A DNA stretch of 46,181 bases. Origin: Bacteroidales bacterium (lineage in GTDB: Bacteria > Bacteroidota > Bacteroidia > Bacteroidales > Rikenellaceae). Every line of letters starts with the position of its first letter. The stretch's first letter is position 1. Position numbers and translations under genes: made by a program. Below the pieces are notes generated by a model. The model made no database searches and was not told the origin of the DNA. It saw only the letters and a list, made by a program, of their open reading frames with translations. The stretch covers positions 1 through 46,181 of the forward strand of contig CASPAC010000013.1 in NCBI GenBank assembly GCA_949419965.1. The letters are read 5' to 3'. Positions 30,401 to 38,603 of this stretch are shown one piece after another.

Positions 30401-30732
30401 GATTTTCATTTCGGGGGACACGGCGGCGCCTGCCCGAATCCACAGCTTATCGAAATCTTTCGTTGCCTGGCTCGCGCTTTGCGCGACCGCCCCCGGCCGG
30501 GCAACGAGTAAATCCACGGTGTACATTTCTATGAGCAAGCGTGGGATCGGGATCGTTTGCAGCGGCAGGTTGGGTGCCGGCATGTCAGGTTTCGGCCGGG
30601 TGGCGGCCGGAGCGGCGGGTGCTTGTTCATTCCGGGTGGTCCGAGCTTTCCGTGAGACAACCTTGGGCGCCGAATCCGGCGATGCGTTCTCCCCGGGCAT
30701 CGTTTTTGTGCGGGCCGGCGGAAACCGACCGG
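30401..30732. other. Intergenic, no gene recognised
   Basis: About 330 bases before the EamA gene. One open frame runs into the EamA protein from 30541, but the added residues look unlike a membrane-protein N-terminus. No clear promoter for the EamA gene is visible. Confidence 0.55.
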
Positions 30733-31653
30733 ATGAACAAGATCAAGCCCCATCTGGCCCTCCTGGCATGCAACTGCATCTGGGCCATGGATTTCCCGTT
30801 CTACAATCTGCTGCTGAGCCATTATATCCGGCCCTTGGCATTGGCCGAAGCGTCGTTGATCGCCACGGCCCTCATCTCGCTGGTGCCGCTTCTGTGGGAG
30901 CGCGCCGAACGGATCGACCGGGCCGACATCCGCAAGTTCTTGGGAGCGGCCATGTTGATGGGGGTCTTGCGCAAGGTGTTTCTGATGTACGGTCTCTCCG
31001 AAACGTCGCCCATCGACGGTTCGATCATCGATACCATCGTGCCGATCCTCGTTTTGCTGCTCTCGGTGCTGTTAGGTCTCGATCGTTTCACAAAGTTGAA
31101 GGTCGCGGGTCTGTTGCTCGGAACGGGCGGTGCCGTGGCCGTGGTGGCGACGGGACATGCGTCGGCCCATTACCATGCGCAGCTGTGGGGCAACGTGTTG
31201 ATTTTTCTCTGCGCATGCGTCTCGTCGGTCTACATGGTCTGCTTCAAGAAGCTGGTGGGCAAGTACCGCGTCACGACCGTCATGCGTTGGCTCTATTGCC
31301 TTGCGGCGATCATGCTGCTTCCGTTCAGCGTCGGCCAGCTGGTGCATACCGACTTCGGGGCGATGTTGCGGCATGCGCTCATGCCGACTCTGTGCGTCTT
31401 CCTGCTGCAGACCTACCTGCCCAATATTCTGTTCAACTATTCGCTGCGTTTCGTTTCTTCGACCGTGTCGAGTATCTATACCTATTTGCAACCCGTAGTG
31501 GCCATTGCGGCTTCGGTGGCGCTGAGGCTCGACAAACTCCATTTCGACACGGTGGTCTTCGCGCTGTTGATTTTCCTGGGTGTCGGGATGGTGCTGCGCT
31601 CCTATGCCAAACAACCGTCCCGTCCCGAAGAACCGGCCGTGAAGCTGCATTAG
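30733..31653 (+). CDS. EamA/DMT-superfamily permease
   Basis: Inner-membrane drug/metabolite-type transporter of 306 residues with about ten hydrophobic helices in two repeats. It starts MNKIKPHLALLACNCIWAMDF, a typical EamA first helix, and each half has the expected layout (PLALAEASLIATALISLVPLL, IIDTIVPILVLLLSVLLGLD, then WGNVLIFLCACVSSVYMVCFKKLVGKY and STVSSIYTYLQPVVAIAASVALRLDKL). The charged end (PSRPEEPAVKLH) is cytoplasmic by the usual topology. Substrate unknown. A single gene, convergent with the ribosomal operon. Confidence 0.88.
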   Translation: MNKIKPHLALLACNCIWAMDFPFYNLLLSHYIRPLALAEASLIATALISLVPLLWERAERIDRADIRKFLGAAMLMGVLRKVFLMYGLSETSPIDGSIIDTIVPILVLLLSVLLGLDRFTKLKVAGLLLGTGGAVAVVATGHASAHYHAQLWGNVLIFLCACVSSVYMVCFKKLVGKYRVTTVMRWLYCLAAIMLLPFSVGQLVHTDFGAMLRHALMPTLCVFLLQTYLPNILFNYSLRFVSSTVSSIYTYLQPVVAIAASVALRLDKLHFDTVVFALLIFLGVGMVLRSYAKQPSRPEEPAVKLH

Positions 31654-31691
31654 AGGGTGTGAAGCTATTTCAGAAGCCTGCGGGCCGAAAC

Positions 31692-31726
31692 TAAAACGCG
31701 CCTCCCGACTTGGGAAGCGCGTTTTT
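31692..31726 (-). terminator. Bidirectional terminator between EamA gene and rplI
   Basis: AAAACGCGCCTCCC-GACT-TGGGAAGCGCGTTTTT: near-perfect stem with A run on one side and T run on the other, between convergent genes. Confidence 0.85.
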
Positions 31727-31761
31727 CGCTGCGAACATTGCGTCCGCTCCGGGCCGTTTGC

Positions 31762-32202
31762 CTATTCGGCAGCCGAAACCGAGAACTTGATCGTAGCCTT
31801 GACCTCCTTGTGCAGGCGGGCCGTAGCTTCGTAGTCGCCGACGGTCTTGATCGTCTCGACGCTGATGACCTTGCGGTCCAGCTCGATGCCCTTGGCGGCG
31901 AGCGCCTCGGCCAGGTCGGCAGCCGTGACGGTACCGAAGAGTTTGCCCTCCTCGGCCTTGACGGCGAGCGACAGGGCGAGTCCCTCGATGGTCCGAGCCA
32001 ATGCCTGCGCGTCGGCCAGGATCTTGGCGTCCTTGTGGGCGCGCTGGCGCAGGTTCTCGGCCAGCACCTTCTTGGCCGAAGCCGTAGCGGCCTTGGCCAG
32101 GCCCTGGGGGATCAGGTAGTTGTTCGCGTAACCGGGCTTCACGCTCACGATGTCGTTGGCGTAGCCCAGATTCTCCATATCCTTGATCAGAATCACTTCC
32201 AT
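31762..32202 (-). CDS. rplI: 50S ribosomal protein L9
   Basis: Binds 23S rRNA in the large subunit. At 146 residues it has the standard two-domain layout: N-terminal domain MEVILIKDMENLGYANDIVSVKPGYANNYLIPQGLA (the L9 signature), a long connecting helix, and the C-terminal domain GKLFGTVTAADLAEALAAKGIELDRKVISVETIKTVGDYEA. It is the last gene of rpsF-rpsR-rplI, followed by a terminator. Confidence 0.97.
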   Translation of the reverse strand: MEVILIKDMENLGYANDIVSVKPGYANNYLIPQGLAKAATASAKKVLAENLRQRAHKDAKILADAQALARTIEGLALSLAVKAEEGKLFGTVTAADLAEALAAKGIELDRKVISVETIKTVGDYEATARLHKEVKATIKFSVSAAE

Positions 32203-32220
32203 AGTCTCGTCCTCCTTAAA

Positions 32221-32499
32221 TTATTTCATACAATCGGTTACGAAAGGCAGAATGGCGAGGTGGCGGGCACGCTTCACGGCCTGGGCCACTTTCTTCTGGA
32301 ACTTCTGCGAGGTGCCCGTCAGGCGGCGGGGCAGAATCTTGCCCTGCTCGTTGAGGAACTTCTTGAGGAATTCGCCGTCCTTGTAGTCGACATACTTGAT
32401 GCCCAGCTTCTTGAAGCGGCAGTATTTCTTCTTCTTGACGTCTACCGTTACGGGGTTGAGGTAGCGGATCTCGGATTGTGCTTTGTTCTCCTGTGCCAT
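32221..32499 (-). CDS. rpsR: 30S ribosomal protein S18
   Basis: Small-subunit protein that pairs with S6. The 92-residue protein has the core [20 protein letters not shown], then [40 protein letters not shown], which is the S18 signature. It has a short Bacteroidota-type N-terminus ([20 protein letters not shown]). Its start is 3 bases after the rpsF stop. Confidence 0.97.
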   Translation of the reverse strand: MAQENKAQSEIRYLNPVTVDVKKKKYCRFKKLGIKYVDYKDGEFLKKFLNEQGKILPRRLTGTSQKFQKKVAQAVKRARHLAILPFVTDCMK

Positions 32500-32502
32500 G
32501 GT

Positions 32503-32844
32503 TTACTCCTGCTTGTTAGAAAGTTTAGCACGACGCTTCTCCGAGTACTCCACGGCGAACTTGTCCTGCTTGAAAGTGAGGAAACGGATCACGCGCTCGT
32601 CGCGGCGATACTGCGTTTCGAGGGTGTTGATCAGCGAGCCTTCGCCCGTGAACTCCACGAGGAAGTAGAAACCGGTGGTCTTCTTCTGGATAGGGTAGGC
32701 GAGCTTGCGGAGGCCCCACGACTCCCTGTTCACGATCTGACCGCCGTTTTCGGTGATGACACCCTGGAATTTGTCAGCGACCTCCTGCACCTGCTGGTCG
32801 GAGAGAACCGGCGTGACAATGAAAACGGTTTCGTAGTTGTTCAT
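32503..32844 (-). CDS. rpsF: 30S ribosomal protein S6
   Basis: Small-subunit protein that binds S18 and 16S rRNA. The 113-residue protein starts [26 protein letters not shown] and contains the family stretch [25 protein letters not shown] and the [13 protein letters not shown] segment. It leads the rpsF-rpsR-rplI operon from a strong promoter at 32885-32915. No S6:S18 leader regulatory structure was recognised by eye. Confidence 0.97.
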   Translation of the reverse strand: MNNYETVFIVTPVLSDQQVQEVADKFQGVITENGGQIVNRESWGLRKLAYPIQKKTTGFYFLVEFTGEGSLINTLETQYRRDERVIRFLTFKQDKFAVEYSEKRRAKLSNKQE

Positions 32845-32884
32845 GATACGTTGAAATTAAATGAATGTTCCCTTTTCGGGACGG

Positions 32885-32915
32885 CAAAGGTAGGAATTAT
32901 AATTCAGAATTCAAA
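32885..32915 (-). promoter_or_regulatory. rpsF operon promoter
   Basis: Minus strand: TTTG (32912-32915), 19 bases, TACCTTTG (32885-32892), an exact consensus match. The TTTG lies in an AATTCAAAATTTC-type repeat. Confidence 0.85.
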
Positions 32916-33055
32916 ATTTCTTCCGATTCTCTTCATGACAGGCATACGTTTGCGGCTCCGGCGCCTGCGGACGGCAGCTCTTCGTGCCGGGGCCGGTATG
33001 CCGTGCGGAGCGGAACAGCCGTGCGGCCGAATGCTGCCGGTTTTGCCGCCTCGCC

Positions 33056-33080
33056 CTTTTCACCTTTCACCTTTCACTTT
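33056..33080 (-). repeat. GGTGAAA heptamer array at thiL 3' end
   Basis: GTGAAAGGTGAAAGGTGAAAAG on the minus strand; its first units encode the last thiL codons and stop (GAA AGT GAA AGG TGA). Confidence 0.8.
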
Positions 33081-34110
33081 CGACAAATCCTTGGGCTTTG
33101 AGCCGGATGTCCGAACCGTCGGGCGTGACGAGGAAGCAGCCGGTCGATTCGGGTGTGATGTGGCCGATGACGTCGACCAGTCCGAGACCCATGATGCGTT
33201 CCTGCATCGACAGCGGCACGGTGAAGAGCAGTTCGTAGTCCTCGCCGCCGTTGAGTGCCGCTACGACCGGGTCGGCGTGCATCTCCTCGGCCAGCGCCGA
33301 CGTCTGCTTGGCGATGGGGATGCGTTCGAGATAGATGCGGGCGCCGCAGTGCGAGGCGCGGCACAGCTGCATCAGGTCGCTGGCCAGCCCGTCGGAGAGG
33401 TCGATCATGGCCGTGGGCACGATCTGCTCGTCGGCCAGTGCTGCGATGATGTCGGTGCGGGGGCGGGGTTTGAGGTATTTTTCGAGAAGATATTCGTAGC
33501 CGGCGAACTGCGGTTCGGGGTCGGCGATGCCGGCCAGCACGCGTTTCTCGCGTTCGAGCAGCTGCAGCCCCATGTATGCGGCGCCGAGGTTGCCGGTGAT
33601 GCAGATGAGGTCGTTCTGCCCGGCCCCGTCGCGGAAGGCGATGCGGTTGTCGTCGACGCGGCCGATCGCCGTGACGGAGATGACCAGCCCGGTCATGGAT
33701 GCGCGCGTGTCGCCGCCGACCAGGTCGATGCTGTGTTCGTTGCAGGCGAAGGCGATCCCTTCGTAGAGGTCCTGGAGCGCTTCGACGGGGATTTTGGCCG
33801 AGACGCCGAGCGAGACCAGCAGTTGCGACGGCTGGGCGTTCATGGCCAGAATGTCGCTCACGGCGGCCGTTACAACCTTATAGCCCAGGTGCTTGAGCGG
33901 GAAATAGGTGAGGTCGAAGTCAACGCCTTCGAAGAACGAATCGGTCGAAACCACGGTCCGCCGGCCCTGCTCGTCGCCCAGCACAGCGGCGTCGTCGCCC
34001 GTGCCCCGGAGCGTCGAGGCGTTGCGGGGTACGAAACCGGCCGTGAGCTTGTCGATAAGACCGAATTCGCCCAATTCGGCTATTTCGGTACGTTTTTTCT
34101 GCGCTGCCAT
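33067..34110 (-). CDS. thiL: Thiamine-monophosphate kinase
   Basis: Phosphorylates thiamine monophosphate to the cofactor thiamine diphosphate. The 347-residue AIRS/PurM-fold protein starts MAAQKKRTEIAELGEFGLIDKL, followed by GTGDDAAVLGDEQGRRTVVSTDSFFEGVDFDLTYFPLKHLGYKVVTAAVSDILAMNAQPSQLLVSLG (Mg-ATP motifs), VGGDTRASMTGLVISVTAIG, MIDLSDGLASDLMQLC and a late NGGEDYELLFTVPL. The last codons and the stop come from the GGTGAAA array. Divergent from adk across a 90-base promoter region. Confidence 0.95.
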   Translation of the reverse strand: MAAQKKRTEIAELGEFGLIDKLTAGFVPRNASTLRGTGDDAAVLGDEQGRRTVVSTDSFFEGVDFDLTYFPLKHLGYKVVTAAVSDILAMNAQPSQLLVSLGVSAKIPVEALQDLYEGIAFACNEHSIDLVGGDTRASMTGLVISVTAIGRVDDNRIAFRDGAGQNDLICITGNLGAAYMGLQLLEREKRVLAGIADPEPQFAGYEYLLEKYLKPRPRTDIIAALADEQIVPTAMIDLSDGLASDLMQLCRASHCGARIYLERIPIAKQTSALAEEMHADPVVAALNGGEDYELLFTVPLSMQERIMGLGLVDVIGHITPESTGCFLVTPDGSDIRLKAQGFVESER

Positions 34111-34125
34111 TCCTTAAAATTTTTA

Positions 34126-34157
34126 CAAAACTAACGAATCTTTCCATTTTGTCCAAA
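34126..34157 (-). promoter_or_regulatory. thiL promoter
   Basis: Minus strand: TTTG (34154-34157), 20 bases, TAGTTTTG (34126-34133), 16 bases before the thiL ATG. Confidence 0.7.
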
Positions 34158-34165
34158 AAAAGTTG

Positions 34166-34173
34166 TAGTTTTG
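34166..34173 (+). promoter_or_regulatory. adk promoter -7 box
   Basis: TAGTTTTG matches TAnnTTTG 26 bases before the adk ATG. The nearest TTTG (34148-34151) is only 14 bases upstream, so the -33 element is unclear. Confidence 0.5.
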
Positions 34174-34202
34174 CCGGGTCTAACCATCAGCCATTCGTTA
34201 TG

Positions 34203-34778
34203 ATGAACATCGTCTTGTTCGGCGCTCCGGGATGCGGAAAAGGCACGCAGGCCCAGCGTCTGAAAACGCACTACGGCATCGACCATGTTTCGACCGGCGA
34301 GGTCATCCGCGAGCACATCCGCCGCGGCACGGACCTGGGGCGCAGCATGGAATCGTATATCGCACAGGGCAAGCTGGCGCCCGACAGCATCGTCATCGGC
34401 ATGATCGAGGAGTATGTCGCCGCGCACGCCGACGCCAAGGGGTGTATTTTCGACGGTTTCCCGCGCACTACGGCGCAGGCCGAGGCGTTCGACCGGATTC
34501 TGGCCGCTCACGGGCTGAAGGTCGACGTGATGGTCGACATCCATGTGCCCGAGGAGGAGCTGGTGCGCCGCATTCTGCTGCGCGGCAAGGATTCGGGTCG
34601 TGCCGACGATGCGTCGGAGGAGGTGATCCGCGGCCGTCTGGCCGTCTACCACCAGCAGACCGCCGTGGTCTCGGACTTCTACGCCGCCCAGGGCAAGTAT
34701 GCTTCGGTCAACGGCACGGGTACGATGGACGAGGTCTTCGATCGCGTCGCTACGGTGATCGACGGACTCGGAGAATAG
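34203..34778 (+). CDS. adk: Adenylate kinase (short type)
   Basis: Interconverts ATP+AMP and 2 ADP. The 191-residue protein has P-loop MNIVLFGAPGCGKGTQAQRL, the AMP-binding STGEVIREHIRRGTDLG, FDGFPRTTAQAEAFD and a short LID (RRILLRGKDSGRADDASEEVIRGRL) without the long zinc-binding insertion, as is usual in Bacteroidota. ATGATG at 34200 allows a one-residue-longer start; the second ATG places the P-loop at the usual distance. Followed by a strong terminator. Confidence 0.95.
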   Translation: MNIVLFGAPGCGKGTQAQRLKTHYGIDHVSTGEVIREHIRRGTDLGRSMESYIAQGKLAPDSIVIGMIEEYVAAHADAKGCIFDGFPRTTAQAEAFDRILAAHGLKVDVMVDIHVPEEELVRRILLRGKDSGRADDASEEVIRGRLAVYHQQTAVVSDFYAAQGKYASVNGTGTMDEVFDRVATVIDGLGE

Positions 34779-34809
34779 TACGGCTGGAGGGCTGGCAATT
34801 AAGATAAGC

Positions 34810-34850
34810 AAAATGCGGAAAACTCCCGAGGAGTTTTCCGCATTTTTTTC
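34810..34850 (+). terminator. adk terminator
   Basis: AAATGCGGAAAACTCC-CGA-GGAGTTTTCCGCATTTTTTT: long perfect stem followed by a run of T. Confidence 0.92.
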
Positions 34851-34887
34851 ATCGTTGCAGGGCTGCGGCCGGTCGTGCGGGTTGCCG

Positions 34888-34912
34888 CTTTTCACCTTTC
34901 ACCTTTCACCTT
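34888..34912 (-). repeat. GGTGAAA heptamer array at the esterase gene 3' end
   Basis: GGTGAAAGGTGAAAGGTGAAAAG on the minus strand; it encodes the last residues KVKGER and the TGA of the upstream gene. Confidence 0.8.
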
Positions 34913-36214
34913 GTTCAGTATCCATTCGAGGTGTCCGCGTTCGGTCTGCTCCGAGGTCCAATGTTCGTTGATGGGCGTAAGCAGCGCTTCCTTGGGACAT
35001 GACAGCACGTTGTAGACCGCATAGCTGGTGGTCGCCGGGCAGGTGTCGTCGTTGTAGCCCCAGGTCATGCGGACCGGCACGCGGATCATGCGGGCGAAGT
35101 TCACCACGTCGTAATAGGCCATCGTGCGCAGCTTGTCGGGCGTCTCCGTTCCCGGTATCTTCGTGAAATGGGGGTAGCCGTCGGCTTCGTTCAGCTTGAA
35201 GCCGCGGGCCATGTCGCTCAGCGCCGGATGGTTGGCCACGCACGCCGTGATGCGGGGATCGAGCCCGGCAGCCACGAGCGCCAGCGCGCCGCCCTGGCTC
35301 CCGCCCTGCGCCACGAGATTCCGCCCGTCCCATTCGGGCAGCGAGGTCAGGAAATCGGCCGCGCGCACGCAGGCCAGGTAGACGCGTTTCATGTAGTAGT
35401 TGTCGCGATTGTCCAGCCCGTTGGTCAGATAGCCGTTTTCACGGCCGTTGAACGCGGCGCTGATCTCGCGGAAGCGTTCTTCGGGCAGCTCGGGATGGAG
35501 TCCGTGGATTTCGAATTCGAAGCGGATGCAGCCCTGCTCGGCGTAGTACTTGCGGCGCAGGGGCTCCTTGATGGTCTTGATGCCGGCGCCCGGTGGGCAG
35601 AATACCGCCGGGCAGCTTCCCGGGCGGGCATTGACGGGACGGAACAGGTAGCCGTAGATGCTCCGGCCCTGCTTGTCGATCTGCAGTTTGACCAGATGGC
35701 ACTCGATCCGGTCGGTGCAGTATTTCTCCGCCCGTTCGATCGTGTAGCGAAGCGGCAGGGCGGCAAGCTCGGCCTTGTTGCGTTCCCAGAATTCGCGGAA
35801 GTCGGCGGGCAGAGCGGTGCAGGGCTCGATCTGCTCGGGCGAGAATCCCACCTTGACGTGGTATTTGTGGGCTTTGCCGTCGACGGTGGCCGTCAGCCGG
35901 CAGTCGCGGAAGCCGGGGCGCTTCATGGTGCCGACCGGGATTGTCGCTTTGCCCTCTTTCAGCACTACGCGGCCCGATTTGTCGGCCGGCATCAGTTCGT
36001 CGGCCAGTTCGTAGTCGACGGCGATGCCATCCAGCGGGATGCCGTAGCGGTAGAGCTGGATTTCGACCGTGGCTTTCTGCCCCGTCTTGTAGAGCCAGTC
36101 GGCACGGTCGGGGCGCGCGACCCACAGCAGGTCGCTGCGATAGGGGTAGTTTTCGGCCAGAAGCCACAGCGGCAGCCACAGAGCTGCAAGGAGAAGCATG
36201 AGGTATCGTTTCAT
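34892..36214 (-). CDS. Acetylxylan esterase-like alpha/beta hydrolase, secreted
   Basis: Serine hydrolase of 440 residues resembling the AXE1/cephalosporin-C deacetylase family, which removes acetyl groups from xylan or other sugars. A signal peptide (MKRYLMLLLAALWLPLWLLAE) leads to an N-terminal beta-rich region. The hydrolase domain has FCPPGAG, the nucleophile elbow LVAQGGSQGGALALVAA (Ser in GSQGG), and later WGYNDDTCPATTSYAVYN with the Asp and INEHWTSEQTERGHLEW with the His. The exact substrate is unknown. The C-terminal KVKGER and stop come from the heptamer repeat. No polysaccharide-utilisation genes adjoin it. Confidence 0.85.
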   Translation of the reverse strand: MKRYLMLLLAALWLPLWLLAENYPYRSDLLWVARPDRADWLYKTGQKATVEIQLYRYGIPLDGIAVDYELADELMPADKSGRVVLKEGKATIPVGTMKRPGFRDCRLTATVDGKAHKYHVKVGFSPEQIEPCTALPADFREFWERNKAELAALPLRYTIERAEKYCTDRIECHLVKLQIDKQGRSIYGYLFRPVNARPGSCPAVFCPPGAGIKTIKEPLRRKYYAEQGCIRFEFEIHGLHPELPEERFREISAAFNGRENGYLTNGLDNRDNYYMKRVYLACVRAADFLTSLPEWDGRNLVAQGGSQGGALALVAAGLDPRITACVANHPALSDMARGFKLNEADGYPHFTKIPGTETPDKLRTMAYYDVVNFARMIRVPVRMTWGYNDDTCPATTSYAVYNVLSCPKEALLTPINEHWTSEQTERGHLEWILNKVKGER

Positions 36215-36240
36215 GGAAGCAAGGTTGTTCGTTGCGATCG

Positions 36241-36273
36241 TAAAGATACGAATAAGCCGAGCGGAATGCCAAA
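36241..36273 (-). promoter_or_regulatory. Promoter of the esterase gene
   Basis: Minus strand: TTTG (36270-36273), 21 bases, TATCTTTA (36241-36248). The spacer has TTCCGCTCGGCTT, as in the M23 operon promoter and its repeats at 30.1-30.4 kb. Confidence 0.55.
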
Positions 36274-36338
36274 TTTATTTGAGCATTCCCGAGGCGGAAG
36301 TATCTTCAGCGCAAGCCAAAGATAGCGAGAAAATAGTA

Positions 36339-36889
36339 AAAACAGCTTCGGGGCAGATGCTTGGACGCAGCGCACGGGAAAACCGGCGGAACGGTACCAC
36401 GACTCGAGTGGGCCAACGAGGTCTGCGAAGAAGCCCAGATAGCCCATTTTGGCCTGGTCGGCAGCAAGCGGCGAGGACGAGAGCGAATACCCGCTCGTGC
36501 CGACGCTCGCCAGGGCTCCCGTCGTTTCGTTGCGGTAGCCCGCAGCAGGACGCAAGGAACAATCGCTGGAATGGATGCCGCGGAGAGTGCGGAACAAAGG
36601 TTCTTGCTACGATTGCCGTTGTATCGTGCGGCTCTTTTGAGCCGTGCGGGCCGCAGCCTCCCCCGGCGGAGGCCCGCAAGCGTGCCCCGCAGGCTGCGCC
36701 CGAAACTGCGACATCTCGTGTAAGCTCCATTGCCGCAAACTCCGCGGCAGGCTGGGATGAATAGCTGGCGGCAGGGCCTTTCGGCGGATTCGGGGCCGCC
36801 GGAGCCGGAACCGTCAGCGGATTGCTGAATCTGCTTGGCCGCGCTGGTGCGAGCCGTAGCCCGCGCCACTCCGGGCCGGAAGCTGTTTT
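36339..36889 (-). mobile_element. DGR-like variable-region cassette 5
   Basis: Minus-strand copy with perfect 11-bp ends (AAAACAGCTTC / GAAGCTGTTTT), leader, structured repeat (36628-36698) and an intact coding half: MFRTLRGIHSSDCSLRPAAG, then YRNETTGALASVGTSGYSLS, SSPLAADQAKMGYLGFFADL, VGPLESWYRSAG and FPVRCVQ. That half is open for 128 codons from 36597 to 36211. The body outside the coding half matches cassette 4 closely, while the coding half differs by AAC-to-NNC changes, as expected of DGR mutagenesis. Confidence 0.8.
36628..36698 (+). repeat. Structured GC-rich repeat, copy C (inside cassette 5)
   Basis: As copies A and B but lacking the CCGGCTGTCGCCGG hairpin. Confidence 0.65.
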
Positions 36890-37099
36890 GTGGTCGAAGA
36901 TAGGTGCGCGAGGACAGAAGCCACTGCAAGTGGACTATGTCGAGCGGAAGCGACGATGGCACAAACCGAGAGCTGCGTCGAACTCCTTCGGGTATTTCCG
37001 GGGCGCCGCCCGTCCGAGACGCAGTCGGGCACATACGTAGGGGAGGTAAGGCATAAGCGGGCGCCGGGTGGCATCGATCGAAAGGCTGCTTTCTTCAAT
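36890..37099. other. Intergenic, nothing recognised
   Basis: About 200 bases between cassette 5 and the rpsT terminator; no motif or gene seen. Confidence 0.6.
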
Positions 37100-37129
37100 A
37101 CAAAAAAGCCACCCTTCGCAGAGTGGCTC
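37100..37129 (-). terminator. rpsT terminator
   Basis: On the minus strand GAGCCACTC-TGCGAAG-GGTGGC then TTTTTT, 20 bases after the rpsT stop. Confidence 0.8.
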
Positions 37130-37148
37130 TCAGTCGTCCCGTCCCGGC

Positions 37149-37400
37149 TTACAGCGCGTTCACGTGCAGCTGCAGGGCGCTCTTGAGGTTGGCGGCCTTG
37201 TTCTTGTGCATGATGTTGTGCTTGGCCAACTTGTCGAGCATGGAGGTTACCTTCGGAAGCAGAACCTCGGCGGCGCTCTTCTCGGTCGTCGTGCGCAGAG
37301 CCTTCACGGCGTTGCGGGCCGTCTTGTGGAACAGACGGTTGTGGGCACGCTTGGTAGCGGTCTGACGGATCCGTTTTTTCGAAGACTTATGGTTTGCCAT
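37149..37400 (-). CDS. rpsT: 30S ribosomal protein S20
   Basis: Primary 16S rRNA-binding protein. The 83-residue, basic protein has MANHKSSKKRIRQTATKRAHNRLFHKTARNAVKAL, TEKSAAEVLLPKVTSMLDKLAKHNIMHKNKAANLKSAL, the usual S20 pattern. It follows tRNA-Glu on the same strand and no separate TAnnTTTG box is seen, so the two are probably co-transcribed. Confidence 0.97.
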   Translation of the reverse strand: MANHKSSKKRIRQTATKRAHNRLFHKTARNAVKALRTTTEKSAAEVLLPKVTSMLDKLAKHNIMHKNKAANLKSALQLHVNAL

Positions 37401-37662
37401 AATTCGTTGTTGTTTTATTTTTTAACTTTTCGTGTCGTTGTCTGCGCAGCCGTGGCTGCCGGCGGATGGGCTTGCAGCCCGCTCCTGGGAGAATCGTTCG
37501 CCCGCAGGGGTCGCGGTTCCGGCCGGGTCTTTCGCGTCTTGCCGCATGGTTTCAAGGCGGCCCTCGCTTTTCGAAAGCTCGGTGTCCCGTTCTCCTTTCC
37601 CTGCTTCTTCGCGTTCGGGAGTCTCCACCCCCCCCCTCTCCGGTGACCTTTCGGCCCCTTCG
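37401..37662. other. Spacer between tRNA-Glu and rpsT
   Basis: About 260 bases, GC-rich with a C-run near 37629; no motif or open frame worth calling. Confidence 0.5.
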
Positions 37663-37736
37663 TGGTAGCCCATAGCAGAATCGAACTGCTCTTTCAAGAA
37701 TGAAAATCTTGCGTCCTAACCGATAGACGAATGGGC
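37663..37736 (-). tRNA. tRNA-Glu (anticodon TTC)
   Basis: The minus strand folds as GCCCATT (acceptor), D-arm with CGTCTATCGGTTAGGACG, anticodon arm CAAGA-TTTTCAT-TCTTG (anticodon TTC), T-arm GCAGTTCGATTCTGC, acceptor 3' strand ATGGGCT and an encoded CCA. Transcribed from 37781-37811. Confidence 0.95.
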
Positions 37737-37780
37737 CTTACCGCTATCGCCGCTCCCCGCTCGGGGATGCTTTAGCGGTG

Positions 37781-37811
37781 CAAAGGTAACCAAAAAAGTG
37801 ACTCGTGCAAA
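37781..37811 (-). promoter_or_regulatory. tRNA-Glu promoter
   Basis: Minus strand: TTTG (37808-37811), 19 bases, TACCTTTG (37781-37788), a perfect match. The TTTG overlaps the T tract of the ABC-operon terminator. Confidence 0.85.
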
Positions 37812-37844
37812 AAATACGGTAAAAAAAGTTGCCGTTTTTTACCG
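37808..37844 (-). terminator. Terminator of the ABC importer operon
   Basis: Minus strand CGGTAAAAAA-CGGCAAC-TTTTTTTACCG then a T run; it begins in the stop codon of the ATPase gene. Confidence 0.7.
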
Positions 37845-38603
37845 TTCCGCCGGGCGCAGACGCTTCGCCGCCGGATCGTATGTCACGCCCGATCCCGCAA
37901 AAAGTCGTTCGATAGCGCCGCTGGAGGCTACTTCCGAGGCCGGAATGTGGCGGAGCTGCGGCGTGTCGATCAGCAGCACCGCGTCGCAGTGCGACAGGGC
38001 GATCTCCAGATCGTGGGTCGAGAAAAGGACGCATTTGCCCTCGTCGCGGGCCAGGCGCGCAAGCAGCGACACCATGGCATAGCGGTTGGGCAGGTCGAGG
38101 AAGGCGGTGGGTTCGTCGAGAAGAATCACCGGCGTGTCCTGCGCCAGGGCCCGGGCGATCATCGCGCGCTGGCATTCGCCGTCGGAGAGGGTGTCCATCG
38201 TCTTGGCGGCATAGTCGGTCAGGCCAACAGTCTCCAGCGCACGGCGCACGGCGGCACGGTCGGTTTCCCGCAAGCGGCCGAGCCAGTCGGTGTAGGGCGC
38301 GCGCCCCAGGGCCACCATTTGTTCGCAGGTAAGGTTGGCGATGCGCAGCTTGTCCGTGGCCACGAACGAGACTGTGGCGGCGAGTTGTTTGGCTTCCAGA
38401 GCGGCGAGCGGACGTCCGCAGAGCCGGATTTCACCCTCCGAGACCTTGTTCAGTCCCGCAATCGCACGCAGCAGCGAGCTTTTGCCCGTGCCGTTGCGCC
38501 CGAGGAAAGCGGTGAGCGTTGCCGCAGGTATGTCGGCGGAGACGTTTTCCAGCAAGGTCCGCGAACCGTAGGCCAGTCTGATATTTTGCAGCGAGATACT
38601 CAT
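37839..38603 (-). CDS. ABC importer ATPase (iron-siderophore/cobalamin type)
   Basis: ATP-binding subunit of a type II ABC importer, 254 residues. Walker A LGRNGTGKSSLLRAIAGL, signature DTLSDGECQRAMIARALAQ (LSDGE in place of LSGGQ), Walker B PVILLDEPTAFLDLPN and a switch His (LFSTHDLEIAL) are all visible. It overlaps the permease gene by one base. The family imports iron-chelates, heme or vitamin B12; sequence alone does not tell which. No TonB-dependent receptor is adjacent. Confidence 0.93.
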   Translation of the reverse strand: MSISLQNIRLAYGSRTLLENVSADIPAATLTAFLGRNGTGKSSLLRAIAGLNKVSEGEIRLCGRPLAALEAKQLAATVSFVATDKLRIANLTCEQMVALGRAPYTDWLGRLRETDRAAVRRALETVGLTDYAAKTMDTLSDGECQRAMIARALAQDTPVILLDEPTAFLDLPNRYAMVSLLARLARDEGKCVLFSTHDLEIALSHCDAVLLIDTPQLRHIPASEVASSGAIERLFAGSGVTYDPAAKRLRPAER

